NCBI RefSeq assembly: GCF_048270265.1
Contig: NZ_JBLWTD010000010.1
Location: 1-64,000, forward strand
Length of the DNA: 64,000 bases
Direction of reading: 5' to 3'
From: Maricaulis sp048270265
Lineage (GTDB): Bacteria > Pseudomonadota > Alphaproteobacteria > Caulobacterales > Maricaulaceae
Positions 1 to 8,461 of the stretch are shown here, piece by piece. How positions within the stretch are numbered: the first letter of the stretch is position 1; every line of letters starts with the position of its first letter. The position numbers and the translations under genes were made by a program. The notes below the pieces were generated by a model. The model did no database searches. It had not been told where the DNA came from and worked only from the letters and a program-made list of their open reading frames with translations.

Positions 1-199
1 AGACGAAGCCATAGCCCGGCGAATCCTGCGGGATCAGTCCGATATTCGAGGCGATGATCGCGAACAGGATCGCCCAGACGGCCCCGGTCAGCAGGGCGCC
101 GATCCGGGTCTTTTCCATCAGGAAGCCGGCGGCCGCGATGACGAACAGGCCTGCAATGGCGGCGACGGCATTATCAGCCGGAATCAAGGACATGCGCAT
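1..199 (-). CDS. DUF819 family membrane protein (N-terminal part; gene runs off the left edge)
   Basis: Only the first 66 codons are in the window, read on the minus strand from the ATG at 199; a second in-frame ATG lies at 193. A G-rich stretch sits directly before the start as a possible ribosome site. The fragment contains two hydrophobic segments, around residues 10-25 and 35-52, separated by a short charged loop (EKTRIG). The later motif SNIGLIPQDSPGY resembles the N-terminus of DUF819 (YjcL-like) inner-membrane proteins, whose function is unknown. It follows the M20 amidohydrolase on the same strand after about 160 bases. Family assignment rests on a short fragment and is moderate. Confidence 0.6.
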   Translation of the reverse strand, partial: MRMSLIPADNAVAAIAGLFVIAAAGFLMEKTRIGALLTGAVWAILFAIIASNIGLIPQDSPGYGFV

Positions 200-361
200 T
201 CCCCCAAAGAGTGTCTTGACCCCGGCCCGAGCCAGGGCGGCAATGCCCGGAACACCTTGCCGGGCCTGCCGCCCAAGCCGCCACCAGTCTTGCCGGCACC
301 ACAGGCATGGACGAGGTGCCGTGCCGGTAGTCCCGTAACAGTGGCGGGCCGGTCAGACCGC

Positions 362-1777
362 CTAGCCCTCGGTCGGTTTGGGCAGAAGGTCCATCGCAAC
401 GGCCGTGCTGGCCTCGATCGCCATGGTGATGCTGGTCTGTGGATCATCGGGGGCGAAGAGCGGCGAGTGATTGGATGGCGCCGCGATGCCCTGCTGCGCA
501 TAGGCCGCCAGCTGTTCCCGCGTGGTGCCGCCAACCCAGAACATGAAGCTCGGAATCGCTGCCTCGGTGCGGTGATATTGGGCGAAATCCTCGCCCCCCA
601 TCACCGGGTCGGCCTCGGTCACCGAGTCACTGCCGAAACGCGCCCGCATGGCCGAGACAGCGCGCGCCGTCAGGGCCGGATCGTTGTACATGGCCGGCGT
701 ATAGGGTTCCTCGACCTCGACATCGGGATACTCGTCCGGTGTCAGGCCATAGGAAGCCGCCTGGGCATGGGCGATACGCTCGATGCCGGTCAGCAGATGG
801 TCACGGACCTCGTCGGTATAGGAACGCACGGTCAGCTGGAGGTGAACCTCGTCGCTGATGATGTTGTGCTTGGTTCCGCCATGGATCGCGCCAACGGTGA
901 TGACGCCGGGATCAAGCGGCGAAAGCTCGCGCGAGATCAGCGACTGCAGCGCGACAATGATCTGGGCCGACAGATAGACCGGATCCTTCGTCGCCTGGGG
1001 ATAGGCGCCGTGCCCGCCGCGGCCGTGGACGGTGATATCGACCGAGTCGACATTCGCCATGGCATAGCCGGGGGCGTAGGTGATGTGCCCGGAGGGAATG
1101 CCGGAGAAAGTGTGGAAGGAGAGGTTGAAGTCAGGCTGCGGGAAGCGCTCGAACAGACCATCCTCGATCATCATGCCGGCACCGAGACCGATCTCTTCGG
1201 CCGGTTGGCCGACCAGGACCAGTGTTCCCGACCAGTCATCGCGCCGATCCATCATCTGGCGCGCCGTGCCGACCAGCGCCGTCATATGGGTGTCGTGGGC
1301 ACAGGCATGCATGACATGGCTTTCCAGCCCGCGCCGGTCGATGCCGGTCACGGTGGAGGCATAGGGAACGTCCGTCTGCTCCTCGAGCGGCAGGCCATCC
1401 ATATCGGCGCGCATCATCACGGTCGGCCCTTCGCCATTGACCAGCACGGCAACAAGCCCGGTGCCGCCGACCCCTTCGGTGACTTCATAGCCCAGGGCCC
1501 GCAATTCACTGGCGAGCCGGGCCGCCGTCTCCACTTCCATCAGCGACAATTCGGGATTGGCGTGGAAGTGCTCGTAGAGGGATTGCAGATTGGCGGTGTA
1601 GTCCGCAGCGATGGAGGCACGCAGGGCGTCATCGCCGGGCGCAACCACCACAGGCGCGACGGTGTCCACGGCGGCGGCATCGGATGGTGTTGCAGCATCA
1701 TTGGCCGTCTCGGAGGACGGCTGGGTGCAGCCCATCAGGGCCAGAGCCGCGACGGCACTCAAAAATTGGCGTTTCAT
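362..1777 (-). CDS. M20D amidohydrolase, lipoprotein (hippurate hydrolase/AbgB-like)
   Basis: Zinc-dependent amidohydrolase of the M20 family, 471 aa, predicted to be membrane-anchored in the periplasm. The chosen start gives a lipoprotein signal, MKRQFLSAVAALALMGC; the frame stays open 21 codons further upstream but that extension is not signal-like. Metal-site motifs visible are RADMDGLPLEE, HACAHDTHM and GQPAEEIG, in the order expected for M20D enzymes that cleave N-acyl amino acids. Residues 20-50 form an Ala/Thr/Asp-rich linker after the lipidated Cys. It lies 59 bases downstream of the DUF1704 gene on the same strand, so co-transcription is possible. The natural substrate cannot be deduced. 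Confidence 0.85.
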   Translation of the reverse strand: MKRQFLSAVAALALMGCTQPSSETANDAATPSDAAAVDTVAPVVVAPGDDALRASIAADYTANLQSLYEHFHANPELSLMEVETAARLASELRALGYEVTEGVGGTGLVAVLVNGEGPTVMMRADMDGLPLEEQTDVPYASTVTGIDRRGLESHVMHACAHDTHMTALVGTARQMMDRRDDWSGTLVLVGQPAEEIGLGAGMMIEDGLFERFPQPDFNLSFHTFSGIPSGHITYAPGYAMANVDSVDITVHGRGGHGAYPQATKDPVYLSAQIIVALQSLISRELSPLDPGVITVGAIHGGTKHNIISDEVHLQLTVRSYTDEVRDHLLTGIERIAHAQAASYGLTPDEYPDVEVEEPYTPAMYNDPALTARAVSAMRARFGSDSVTEADPVMGGEDFAQYHRTEAAIPSFMFWVGGTTREQLAAYAQQGIAAPSNHSPLFAPDDPQTSITMAIEASTAVAMDLLPKPTEG

Positions 1778-1836
1778 ATCGGTCCAGTCCCCATGATCTT
1801 CAGTTGCCCCTATTCGACCCGCGACTCGCGATGAGG

Positions 1837-3135
1837 TCAATCACTCATCGGGGATTTGCGCGGCTGTGCCACACCCAGCAAGCGCTCATAACGTGCCGCG
1901 ACATGGCTGAGGTCGATCTCGTTGAGGAAGGTGGAATAGGCCAGATAGGAGAGGAGGTAGCGCAGATCCGTCGCCCAGGGCGGCATGAAGGCGGGTTCCG
2001 CGACCAGCCCCTGCTCACGCAGCATTTTCATCGCCTCCAGATCAGCCAGGTCGATCTTGCCGACAAAGAGCAGGCGGATGAAGGCCGGATCCCCGGCCCT
2101 CACCGCGGTGCGCAGATAGTTGTGCACCTCCAGCAGGCCGCCGAGATAGATCGAGTCCTTGGTGCAAGGCGCACCGCCGCCCACCAGGCCGCCGCGCACG
2201 ACCCGGCGCGCATTCTCGAAGGCCTCGATTGGCGCGTCATGGACACCGCGCTCGCGGAAGAAATTGAACAGCTCGATGAAATCGGCACCTTCGGCCGCCA
2301 TGTCGATGGCGATGGTGCGGTCGGCCAGACGGCGGAAGCGGCGCGGATCGAGCGCCCCGGAGATGAATTCGGCAAAGACCGCCAGACCTTCCTGGGTGCG
2401 GGCATTGCCGGGATGCGCCTCGCCCAGGATCGGGAAGCGGTTCTGGGCGGCGCCATTCATATTGGTGGCGATATGGATCAACGCCTCATGCTGCAGCAGC
2501 TGGATCACGTCGAGATCGGAGAAGGCCGCATCAGCGCGCAGCTTGATATAGTCACGCCCGGCCGCCGCCTTGGCCGATACATTCAGCGTCACCTCGACCT
2601 GCGGCGCATAGATGCCGAAATGGCGCGGCAATTCGGCATCGAGCCGGGCTTTCAGCTCACCGGCGGTCAGCCTTTCCGGCGGTTCCAGCCGGATACTGCC
2701 CTCCTCGAAATCGGCCAGCAGCGTGTCGAGCCGGTGGGCGAGATCGAGGGCATTGCGCTTGCCATCGGCGATCGGGGTCCGGGGATCGCCATACAGGGCG
2801 CGCGAATGCTCATGGAAGGCTCTGGTGCCCGTATTGGCCAGCAGGGCCGCAGTTTCCGCCGTCGTGTCCGCAAGCCGCCGCAACCAGTCATGCACCGGAC
2901 TGTCACCAGCGATCAGCGCCCGCGCCGCCGCCACGCGCTCCAGAGAGGGCGCCGGGTCGATGCGCGGATAGACAGGTTTCGGCAATTCGCGCGCGCCGGC
3001 CGCAAAGAAGGCGTCGGCATGGGAGCGGTCCCAGGCGATGGTCCTGAGGACGGGCAAACGGTCTTCGGCCTCAAGCAACAGCCAGGCCGCGCGCGACAGG
3101 CGCTCGACCTCAGCCTCTGCCAGCGCGCCGGACAT
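1837..3135 (-). CDS. DUF1704 / QEGLA-motif putative metallopeptidase
   Basis: A 432-aa cytosolic protein without signal peptide. It carries the family hallmark QEGLAVFAEF and, about 35 residues before it, HEALIH, an HExxxH zinc-type motif. DUF1704 proteins are annotated in bacteria as flavohemoglobin expression-modulating QEGLA proteins, and the family includes the eukaryotic MATCAP tubulin carboxypeptidases that use HExxxH plus the downstream Glu. A peptidase activity here is therefore an inference from family and motif; the bacterial substrate is unknown. Its ATG shares one base with the TGA of the upstream cyclophilin gene (TGATG), indicating translational coupling. Confidence 0.8.
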   Translation of the reverse strand: MSGALAEAEVERLSRAAWLLLEAEDRLPVLRTIAWDRSHADAFFAAGARELPKPVYPRIDPAPSLERVAAARALIAGDSPVHDWLRRLADTTAETAALLANTGTRAFHEHSRALYGDPRTPIADGKRNALDLAHRLDTLLADFEEGSIRLEPPERLTAGELKARLDAELPRHFGIYAPQVEVTLNVSAKAAAGRDYIKLRADAAFSDLDVIQLLQHEALIHIATNMNGAAQNRFPILGEAHPGNARTQEGLAVFAEFISGALDPRRFRRLADRTIAIDMAAEGADFIELFNFFRERGVHDAPIEAFENARRVVRGGLVGGGAPCTKDSIYLGGLLEVHNYLRTAVRAGDPAFIRLLFVGKIDLADLEAMKMLREQGLVAEPAFMPPWATDLRYLLSYLAYSTFLNEIDLSHVAARYERLLGVAQPRKSPMSD

Positions 3136-4070
3136 CAGTTCACACGCCGCGCCCGTGCCGGAATATGGCAGGCCTCGATCACCGCTGGCGGCGTCTCGAA
3201 AAAGAAGTCGGCCGTGCGATTGCGCCGCGCCGTCTTGAGGTCGAAAAAGGCCTGGCCATCAGTGCGCATGATCTCGTAGGCCGGGCGCTCCGCCTCGGGC
3301 AGGTCGGCAGCGATGCGCATCGACAGGATCGGATCGCGCTGCGCCGGATCGGCGATGACGCCGGAATTGGCCATCGGGTCACCGCGCGTGAGCGCCTGGA
3401 CATGATCCATGCCGTCGATCACGCGTCCGAACACGCTCATGATGCGGTCGAGATGGCGCGGCCCCTGCCCGATCACGATGTAGAATTCGACATCGCCGGT
3501 ATCGGGACCATTATCGCGGGCCATCGCCACGGTTCCCGGGCAATGGATCAGCCAGGTTTCGCTGCCATCGGCTGTCTGCGCCGCCGGAAAACCGTTCACA
3601 TGCCCGACCACGGGCGCGTAGAGATCGTCGTCAATCATCGGCGTGAAAACGATACCGGCGCTGGGACGGTAGAACTCGCCCGCGAGCACGGGATATTGCG
3701 GCAGCTCCACCGAATCCGCCTCCTCGCCGCGTCCGCCCTGGGCAACGAAGCCATCGATCACGCGATAGAAGTCACGCCCATCGAAAAATCCGTCGCGGAC
3801 GGCCTGGCGCATGCGCGCTGCGTGATTGGGTGCGAACTCGTCGGAGAGTTCAACCGTGATCATGCCATGGCGCGTCTCGATCAGAAGCAGGTCTTCCGGA
3901 TCCGCCAGCCGCCAGTCGGGGATGCCGGTGAAATCTGGCATTTCGATCTCGGCCATCGCCTGATCGGCTTCGTCAGGACCGAATTGCGCCTCATCAAGCG
4001 CGGTGCGATCCCCCTGCGGCGAACACGCCGCCAGCGCCAGCATCGACAATCCCAGAACCAGACCACGCAT
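3135..4070 (-). CDS. Cyclophilin-type peptidyl-prolyl isomerase, lipoprotein
   Basis: Periplasmic peptidyl-prolyl cis-trans isomerase of the cyclophilin fold, 311 aa. The start at 4070 gives a lipoprotein signal MRGLVLGLSMLALAAC; 18 further codons are open upstream but lack signal character. Cyclophilin landmarks are RHGMITVELSDEFAPNHA, FYRVIDGFVAQGG (with the catalytic Arg), GTVAMARDNGPDTGDVEFYI and FGRVIDGMD. A segment of about 50 residues separates the first two landmarks from the later ones, longer than in small bacterial PpiB proteins. It sits 20 bases after metG and is coupled by a one-base overlap to the DUF1704 gene. Substrate proteins are not evident. Confidence 0.88.
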   Translation of the reverse strand: MRGLVLGLSMLALAACSPQGDRTALDEAQFGPDEADQAMAEIEMPDFTGIPDWRLADPEDLLLIETRHGMITVELSDEFAPNHAARMRQAVRDGFFDGRDFYRVIDGFVAQGGRGEEADSVELPQYPVLAGEFYRPSAGIVFTPMIDDDLYAPVVGHVNGFPAAQTADGSETWLIHCPGTVAMARDNGPDTGDVEFYIVIGQGPRHLDRIMSVFGRVIDGMDHVQALTRGDPMANSGVIADPAQRDPILSMRIAADLPEAERPAYEIMRTDGQAFFDLKTARRNRTADFFFETPPAVIEACHIPARARRVN

Positions 4071-4090
4071 CACAATCTCCCGCTGCAGCA

Positions 4091-5803
4091 TCAGTCCTCG
4101 GCCCCGCCGAAGCGCTGCGTCCATTCGGCGATATCGTCTTCCTCGATCTTCTTGAACAAGACCTCGGGCGGCTCGACCGAAAGCCCGACCGGCATCGCCG
4201 TCAGCATCGCCTTGGCATCGCCCTTCGGCCAGCTGCGGTGCTCGTCCGGAATGCTCAGCGCATCGAGAATGACCTTGGCGGAAACCGGGATGATCGGCTG
4301 GGCGACGATGGCCATGATGCCCATGAAATTGAGCGCCGTGCGCACGCCGATTGCGGCGCCTTCCGGGTCGGTCTTGAACTTGGTCCAGGGCTCGGCGCGG
4401 GTGAGGTATTCATTGCCGAGTGCCCACAGGCCGCGCACTTCGGCCGCTGCCTTGCGGAACTCCATCGCCTCGAAATTGGCCGCAGCCGCTTCCAGCCGGA
4501 CGTTCATTTCGGCCGCCAGCCAGTCCTCGTTTTCGCCCCATGTCCCGCCGGCAGGCACCACGGCCTCGAAGCGCGACTTGTTGAAGCGCAGGACGCGATT
4601 GACGTAATTGCCCAGCACATCGGCCAGGTCCTTGTTGATCACCGACTGGAAATGCTCCCAGGTGAAGGCTGAGTCCGAGCCTTCCGGCGCATTCGCCGTG
4701 AGATACCAGCGCCAGTAGTCGCCGGGCATGATCTCGAGCGCCTTGTCCATGAAGACGCCGCGCTTTTCCGAGGTCGAGAACTTGCCGCCATACCAGGTCA
4801 GCCAGTTGAAGGCCTTGAGCTTGTCGACCGTCTTCCAGGGCTCTTCCGAACCGAGAATGGTCGCCGGGAAACTCACCGTATGGAAGGCGACATTATCCTT
4901 GCCCATGAACTGGACATAGGTGACGTCATCAGCGCCCTTGTCGGTGCGCCACCAGCTCTCCCAGTCGGCCTGGTTGAGCGCGGCCCATTCGGCCGTCGCA
5001 CCGAGATAGCCGATCGGCGCGTCGAACCAGACATAGAAGACCTTGTTTTCGAAGCCCTCGCGCGGCGCGCCATGGCGGGTGACCGGCACGCCCCATTTCA
5101 GGTCGCGGGTGATCGCCCGGTCTCTCAGGCCTTCATCAAGCCATTTATAGGCGATGGACTTGGCCAGGGAGGGCCAGCCGGTGGCGGCGTCGACCCAAGC
5201 GCGAATGCGATCCGCCATCTTGGTCTGCATCAGGTGAAGATGCTTGGTGCCGCGCACTTCGAGATTCTTCGAGCCGGAAACCTTGGAATAGGGCTCGATC
5301 AGATCGGTCGGCTCCAGCAGGCGGCCGCAGCTGTCACACTGGTCGCCACGGGCGCGCTCGAAACCGCAATGCGGACAGGTGCCCTCGACATAGCGATCGG
5401 GCAGGAAGCGGTCATCATCGATCGAGAAGATCTGGTGTTCGAGCACTTCCTCGATCAGCCCCTTGTCCTCGAGCACATCGGCGAAATGCTGCGTCAGCCG
5501 GGCGGTTTCCGGATTGGAGGTGCGGCCGAAATAATCATAGCTCAGCGAGAAACCCTCGCCGGAGCGTTTCTGGATCTCGTGCTGTTCGTCGCAATAGGTG
5601 CGCACATCCATGCCCGCCTCGCTCGCGGCCAGTTCGGCCGGCGTACCGTGCTCGTCGGTGGCGCAGATATACAGGACCTCATGGCCGGCCAGCCGTTGGA
5701 AGCGCGCATAGACATCGGCCGGCAGCATCGAGCCCGCCAGATTGCCGAGATGTTTGACCCCGTTGATATAGGGCAAGGCGCTGGTGATCAGGATACGGGC
5801 CAT
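4091..5803 (-). CDS. metG: Methionyl-tRNA synthetase
   Basis: Charges tRNA-Met with methionine in the cytosol; essential for translation. The 570-aa class I enzyme begins directly with the Rossmann core: ALPYINGVKHLGN carries the HIGH-type signature near residue 20, and KFSTSEKRG near residue 336 is the KMSKS-type loop. Two CxxC knuckles (CPHCG and CDSCG, near residues 145 and 158) form the inserted zinc site. The C-terminal helical anticodon-binding domain is present (DVLGNYVNRVLRF), but there is no C-terminal Trbp111-like dimerisation domain, so this is the short form. The start at 5803 gives the family-typical N-terminus. It heads a run of minus-strand genes. Confidence 0.97.
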   Translation of the reverse strand: MARILITSALPYINGVKHLGNLAGSMLPADVYARFQRLAGHEVLYICATDEHGTPAELAASEAGMDVRTYCDEQHEIQKRSGEGFSLSYDYFGRTSNPETARLTQHFADVLEDKGLIEEVLEHQIFSIDDDRFLPDRYVEGTCPHCGFERARGDQCDSCGRLLEPTDLIEPYSKVSGSKNLEVRGTKHLHLMQTKMADRIRAWVDAATGWPSLAKSIAYKWLDEGLRDRAITRDLKWGVPVTRHGAPREGFENKVFYVWFDAPIGYLGATAEWAALNQADWESWWRTDKGADDVTYVQFMGKDNVAFHTVSFPATILGSEEPWKTVDKLKAFNWLTWYGGKFSTSEKRGVFMDKALEIMPGDYWRWYLTANAPEGSDSAFTWEHFQSVINKDLADVLGNYVNRVLRFNKSRFEAVVPAGGTWGENEDWLAAEMNVRLEAAAANFEAMEFRKAAAEVRGLWALGNEYLTRAEPWTKFKTDPEGAAIGVRTALNFMGIMAIVAQPIIPVSAKVILDALSIPDEHRSWPKGDAKAMLTAMPVGLSVEPPEVLFKKIEEDDIAEWTQRFGGAED

Positions 5804-5923
5804 GGTTGGTGCTTCTTCTTTGCGGCGGAATTCGTGTATGTCTATTCGCCTGAAGCGCGAGGATCAAAACCCGCGCGCAGGACGCGCAGACATAGCCGTC
5901 CTTACAAGGGGAGGAAATACCCA

Positions 5924-6367
5924 ATGCCGCGCATATTCGGTCTCAACATCATCGCCGTGCTGGTTTCAGCCATCGCACTCTTTTTCGTCGGCTTCCTGTT
6001 TTACGGCGTGCTCTTCACCGATCTCTGGGTCGGCCTGCACGACTTCACCGATGCCCAGATGCTCGCCGCAGACGAGAACATGGCCGCCGGCATGCTGCAC
6101 GGCTTCCTGCTCTCGCTGGTCACCGCCATCTTCATCGGCCTGGCGCTGGAGCGCTTCGGCGGCGATGGCATGATGTCCGCGATCAAGAGCGCCGTCCTCC
6201 TCTGGGCCGGTTTCGCCGCAACAACGCTGGCCTATGGCTTCGTCTATGCGATGCAGCCCTTCATGCTGTTCGTGCTCGACGCCTCGCACCTTCTGGTCGG
6301 CTTCATCGTCGTCGCCATCGTGCAGACAGCGCTCGATGGCGTCGCCGTCAAATCCGAATACGCCTGA
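5924..6367 (+). CDS. DUF1761-like small membrane protein
   Basis: A 147-aa integral membrane protein with about four predicted transmembrane helices (residues 7-30, 55-75, 85-108 and 115-138). The Phe/Tyr-rich first helix followed by FTDLWVG and repeated acidic residues resembles DUF1761 proteins, whose function is unknown. The ATG at 5924 has a good ribosome site (GAGGAA) seven bases upstream, although the reading frame is open far upstream through sequence antisense to metG. It is transcribed divergently from metG and lies convergent with the permease gene to its right. Confidence 0.72.
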   Translation: MPRIFGLNIIAVLVSAIALFFVGFLFYGVLFTDLWVGLHDFTDAQMLAADENMAAGMLHGFLLSLVTAIFIGLALERFGGDGMMSAIKSAVLLWAGFAATTLAYGFVYAMQPFMLFVLDASHLLVGFIVVAIVQTALDGVAVKSEYA

Positions 6368-6373
6368 TACCTG

Positions 6374-6402
6374 GCGCGCGCAGTCGAGCCGGCTGCGCGC
6401 GC
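6374..6402. terminator. GC-rich hairpin between convergent genes
   Basis: A perfect 10-bp inverted repeat (GCGCGCGCAG at 6374-6383 and its complement at 6393-6402) lies seven bases after the DUF1761 stop codon and before the end of the convergent permease gene. There is no U-tract, so it is only a candidate terminator or transcript-end stabiliser. Confidence 0.4.
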
Positions 6403-6447
6403 AGGCCACCAGAATGACCGGCCCCCAGCCCCGCCGGGCGGTGGTCG

Positions 6448-7644
6448 CTAAAGCCCCGTCACGATCGTGCCCGCGACCACGGCCAGGCTCGCCGCCAGCC
6501 CGACAGCCGGCACCCAGAGCGGTACGCGAAAGCTTCCCGGCGCGCCCGGCACCTGGCGCAGGCGCAGGGCCAGCAGCGCCCCGTTGACCAGCGAGAAGAC
6601 CAGAAGGGTCACAGTCGAGGCAGCAATGGCCAGCGGGCCCAGGGCTCCGGAAAGGGCCAGCAGGGCGACAATGCCGCCCGCCACCAGCGTCGCGACCACC
6701 GGCGTGCGGCGCCCCGGATGCACCATGCCCAGCACAGCCGGAGCCAGGGCGCGGCCGGCCAGGCCGTAGAGCACCCGCGCCACCATCACGATCTGGACCA
6801 GGGCGCCATTGACCATGGCCAGCAGGGCGATCAGGGCAATGCCGCGGCCATCGAGCCCCGTCGCCTGTTCGAACACGGCGGCCAGCGGCCCGCCCTCGCT
6901 CGCCAGCACCTCCGGCGGCAGCGCCCGCACCGAGACCCAGGCCACCGCCAGATAGATCACCGCCGAGACCGAGAGCGTGATCAGGATCGCCAGCGGCAAG
7001 GTCCGGCGCGGGCGTTTGACCTCCTCGGCCATGTTGGCGATGTCCTCGAAACCGATAAAGGCGAAGAAGGCCATCACACTGGCACCAAACAGGCCTGCCC
7101 AGGGCACCGGGCCGAAATCGGCCGGCGCCGGTGCCGCGATGGCGCCGGGCGCGGCGACCGCGATGATCAGGATCAGTCCGCCAGCCTCGACCAGGGTAAT
7201 CGCCCCGGCAATCCAGACTGAGGCCCGAACGCCCCAGCTCGCCACCGCGACCAGCACGATCAGGGCGCCGGAAATGGCGATCCAGCCGGGCACCGGCGCC
7301 AGCGCGCCGAGATAGCCGGCAAAGCCGTGCAGGACGACGGCCGAGGAAATCGAGCCCGACAGGGCAACCCCATAGCCTGCCGCCGCCGTCAGCCAGCGTC
7401 GCCGGAAACCGTAATCGACATAGGCCGCCTCGCCGGCACTTTCCGGATAGCGCGAGCCGAGCTCGGCATAGGACAGGCCGGTGAAGGCCGCCAGCGTGCC
7501 CGCGAGGAGAAAGGCCAGGGGCGCATACAGTCCCGCCAGGCCCGCAATCTCGCCGACCAGCGCATAAATTCCCGCCCCCAGCGTGACGCCGATTCCGTAC
7601 AGACAAAGGCCGGGCAGTCCGATCACGCGCTTGAGCTGGCTCAT
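6448..7644 (-). CDS. APC-superfamily amino acid permease
   Basis: A 398-aa polytopic inner-membrane transporter with about 11-12 predicted helices. The N-terminal helix 1 motif GIGVTLGAGIYALVG contains the unwound GxGxGI/GAGIY element that binds the amino acid carboxylate in APC transporters, and FAFIGFEDIANMAEEVKRP is the conserved helix 6/loop region of the family. The C-terminus is short, ending soon after the last helix (VAGTIVTGL). Substrate specificity cannot be told from sequence. The gene stands alone, convergent with the DUF1761 gene and just left of tRNA-Thr. Confidence 0.85.
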   Translation of the reverse strand: MSQLKRVIGLPGLCLYGIGVTLGAGIYALVGEIAGLAGLYAPLAFLLAGTLAAFTGLSYAELGSRYPESAGEAAYVDYGFRRRWLTAAAGYGVALSGSISSAVVLHGFAGYLGALAPVPGWIAISGALIVLVAVASWGVRASVWIAGAITLVEAGGLILIIAVAAPGAIAAPAPADFGPVPWAGLFGASVMAFFAFIGFEDIANMAEEVKRPRRTLPLAILITLSVSAVIYLAVAWVSVRALPPEVLASEGGPLAAVFEQATGLDGRGIALIALLAMVNGALVQIVMVARVLYGLAGRALAPAVLGMVHPGRRTPVVATLVAGGIVALLALSGALGPLAIAASTVTLLVFSLVNGALLALRLRQVPGAPGSFRVPLWVPAVGLAASLAVVAGTIVTGL

Positions 7645-7732
7645 GCCAAGCGCTTAGCACTGCACGCATTGCAGCGAAACCTTGTGGGATGCTCCGGCTG
7701 CGGCTATCAGAGCGCCAGACGATCGAAATCGG

Positions 7733-7808
7733 GCCGGCTTAGCTCAGCTGGTAGAGCACCTGATTTGTAATCAGGGGGTCGGGGGTTCGAGTCCCTCAGC
7801 CGGCACCA
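7733..7808 (+). tRNA. tRNA-Thr (anticodon TGT)
   Basis: A complete 76-nt cloverleaf. The acceptor stem GCCGGCT pairs with AGCCGGC, the anticodon stem CCTGA/TCAGG closes the loop TTTGTAA with anticodon TGT (reads ACA), and the T-arm contains GGTTCGAGTCC. The 3' CCA is encoded (7806-7808). It stands alone between the permease and the nuclease-like lipoprotein. Confidence 0.97.
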
Positions 7809-7982
7809 TTTTGATCTTGGCGGGCTCGCGGCGGCGCCCGGTTTTTGACAGGGCTCTCCCCGCAAACCTTACCCCTCGATGTTTCCGAAGGCACCGGTCC
7901 GTTGCGGACCGTGTCCGGGTTTGCGCTGCTGCTGGCGGCGCGGCGCGTTCGGGCATCCCGACAACGAATGGGACATCCAATC

Positions 7983-8441
7983 ATGACGCGTCACCTGGTT
8001 CTGCTTGCCGGCCTCGCCGGTCTTCTGGCGCTGCAGGCATGCGAAGCCATTCAGCCGGAACACGCGCCGCCCGGGCAGGTCCGGGAAATCTCCTGGTCCG
8101 ATGGCGATAGCGGCCATATCGACGGGGAACGCTTTCGTCTCGCCGATATCGATGCACCGGAAACAGGAACGGTCGGCTCAAGGAGCGGGGCACGATGCGA
8201 ACTTGAGCGTCAACGGGGCCGCGAGGCCAAGGCCTGGATGGTCAGTCTCACCCGCAGCGCCGTTGTCACCATCACCGGCGATCATGGCGCGGACCGCTAT
8301 GGCCGGCGCGTCTTGCGGCTCTCGGTCGACGGCGAGGATCTGGCCCGCACCGGCATCACCGCCGGGTATCTGCAGGCCTGGCCTCATCGCAATGGACGGG
8401 CCCAGACGCCGAAGCCGGACTGGTGCGGCAATGCCCGCTGA
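7983..8441 (+). CDS. Thermonuclease (SNase-like) lipoprotein
   Basis: A 152-aa protein with the lipoprotein signal MTRHLVLLAGLAGLLALQAC followed by a compact staphylococcal-nuclease-like OB fold. Visible family elements are DGDSGHIDGERFRLADIDAPE (split here by a short turn), the Arg-rich DRYGRRVLRL strand and the C-terminal PDWCGN segment. The second catalytic Glu region (RQRGREAK) is present, so nuclease activity in the periplasm is plausible but not proven. The ATG at 7983 was chosen because it starts the signal peptide; the frame is open further upstream through non-signal sequence. The gene is convergent with the ABC transporter gene. Confidence 0.8.
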   Translation: MTRHLVLLAGLAGLLALQACEAIQPEHAPPGQVREISWSDGDSGHIDGERFRLADIDAPETGTVGSRSGARCELERQRGREAKAWMVSLTRSAVVTITGDHGADRYGRRVLRLSVDGEDLARTGITAGYLQAWPHRNGRAQTPKPDWCGNAR

Positions 8442-8461
8442 AGACCGGATTTGAGACCGCC

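Noticed and set aside
257..1834. 525-codon plus-strand frame opposite the first M20 amidohydrolase
   Set aside because: Antisense shadow; His/Gly/Arg-rich without domain structure, whereas the minus strand carries clear M20 motifs.
4880..6367. Long plus-strand frame spanning metG and the DUF1761 gene
   Set aside because: Only the part from ATG 5924, with a ribosome site and membrane helices, is a gene; the upstream part is antisense to metG.
7682..8110. Open frame running through the tRNA-Thr gene
   Set aside because: It translates the tRNA itself (a well-known artefact beginning around GLAQLVEH) and is not a protein.
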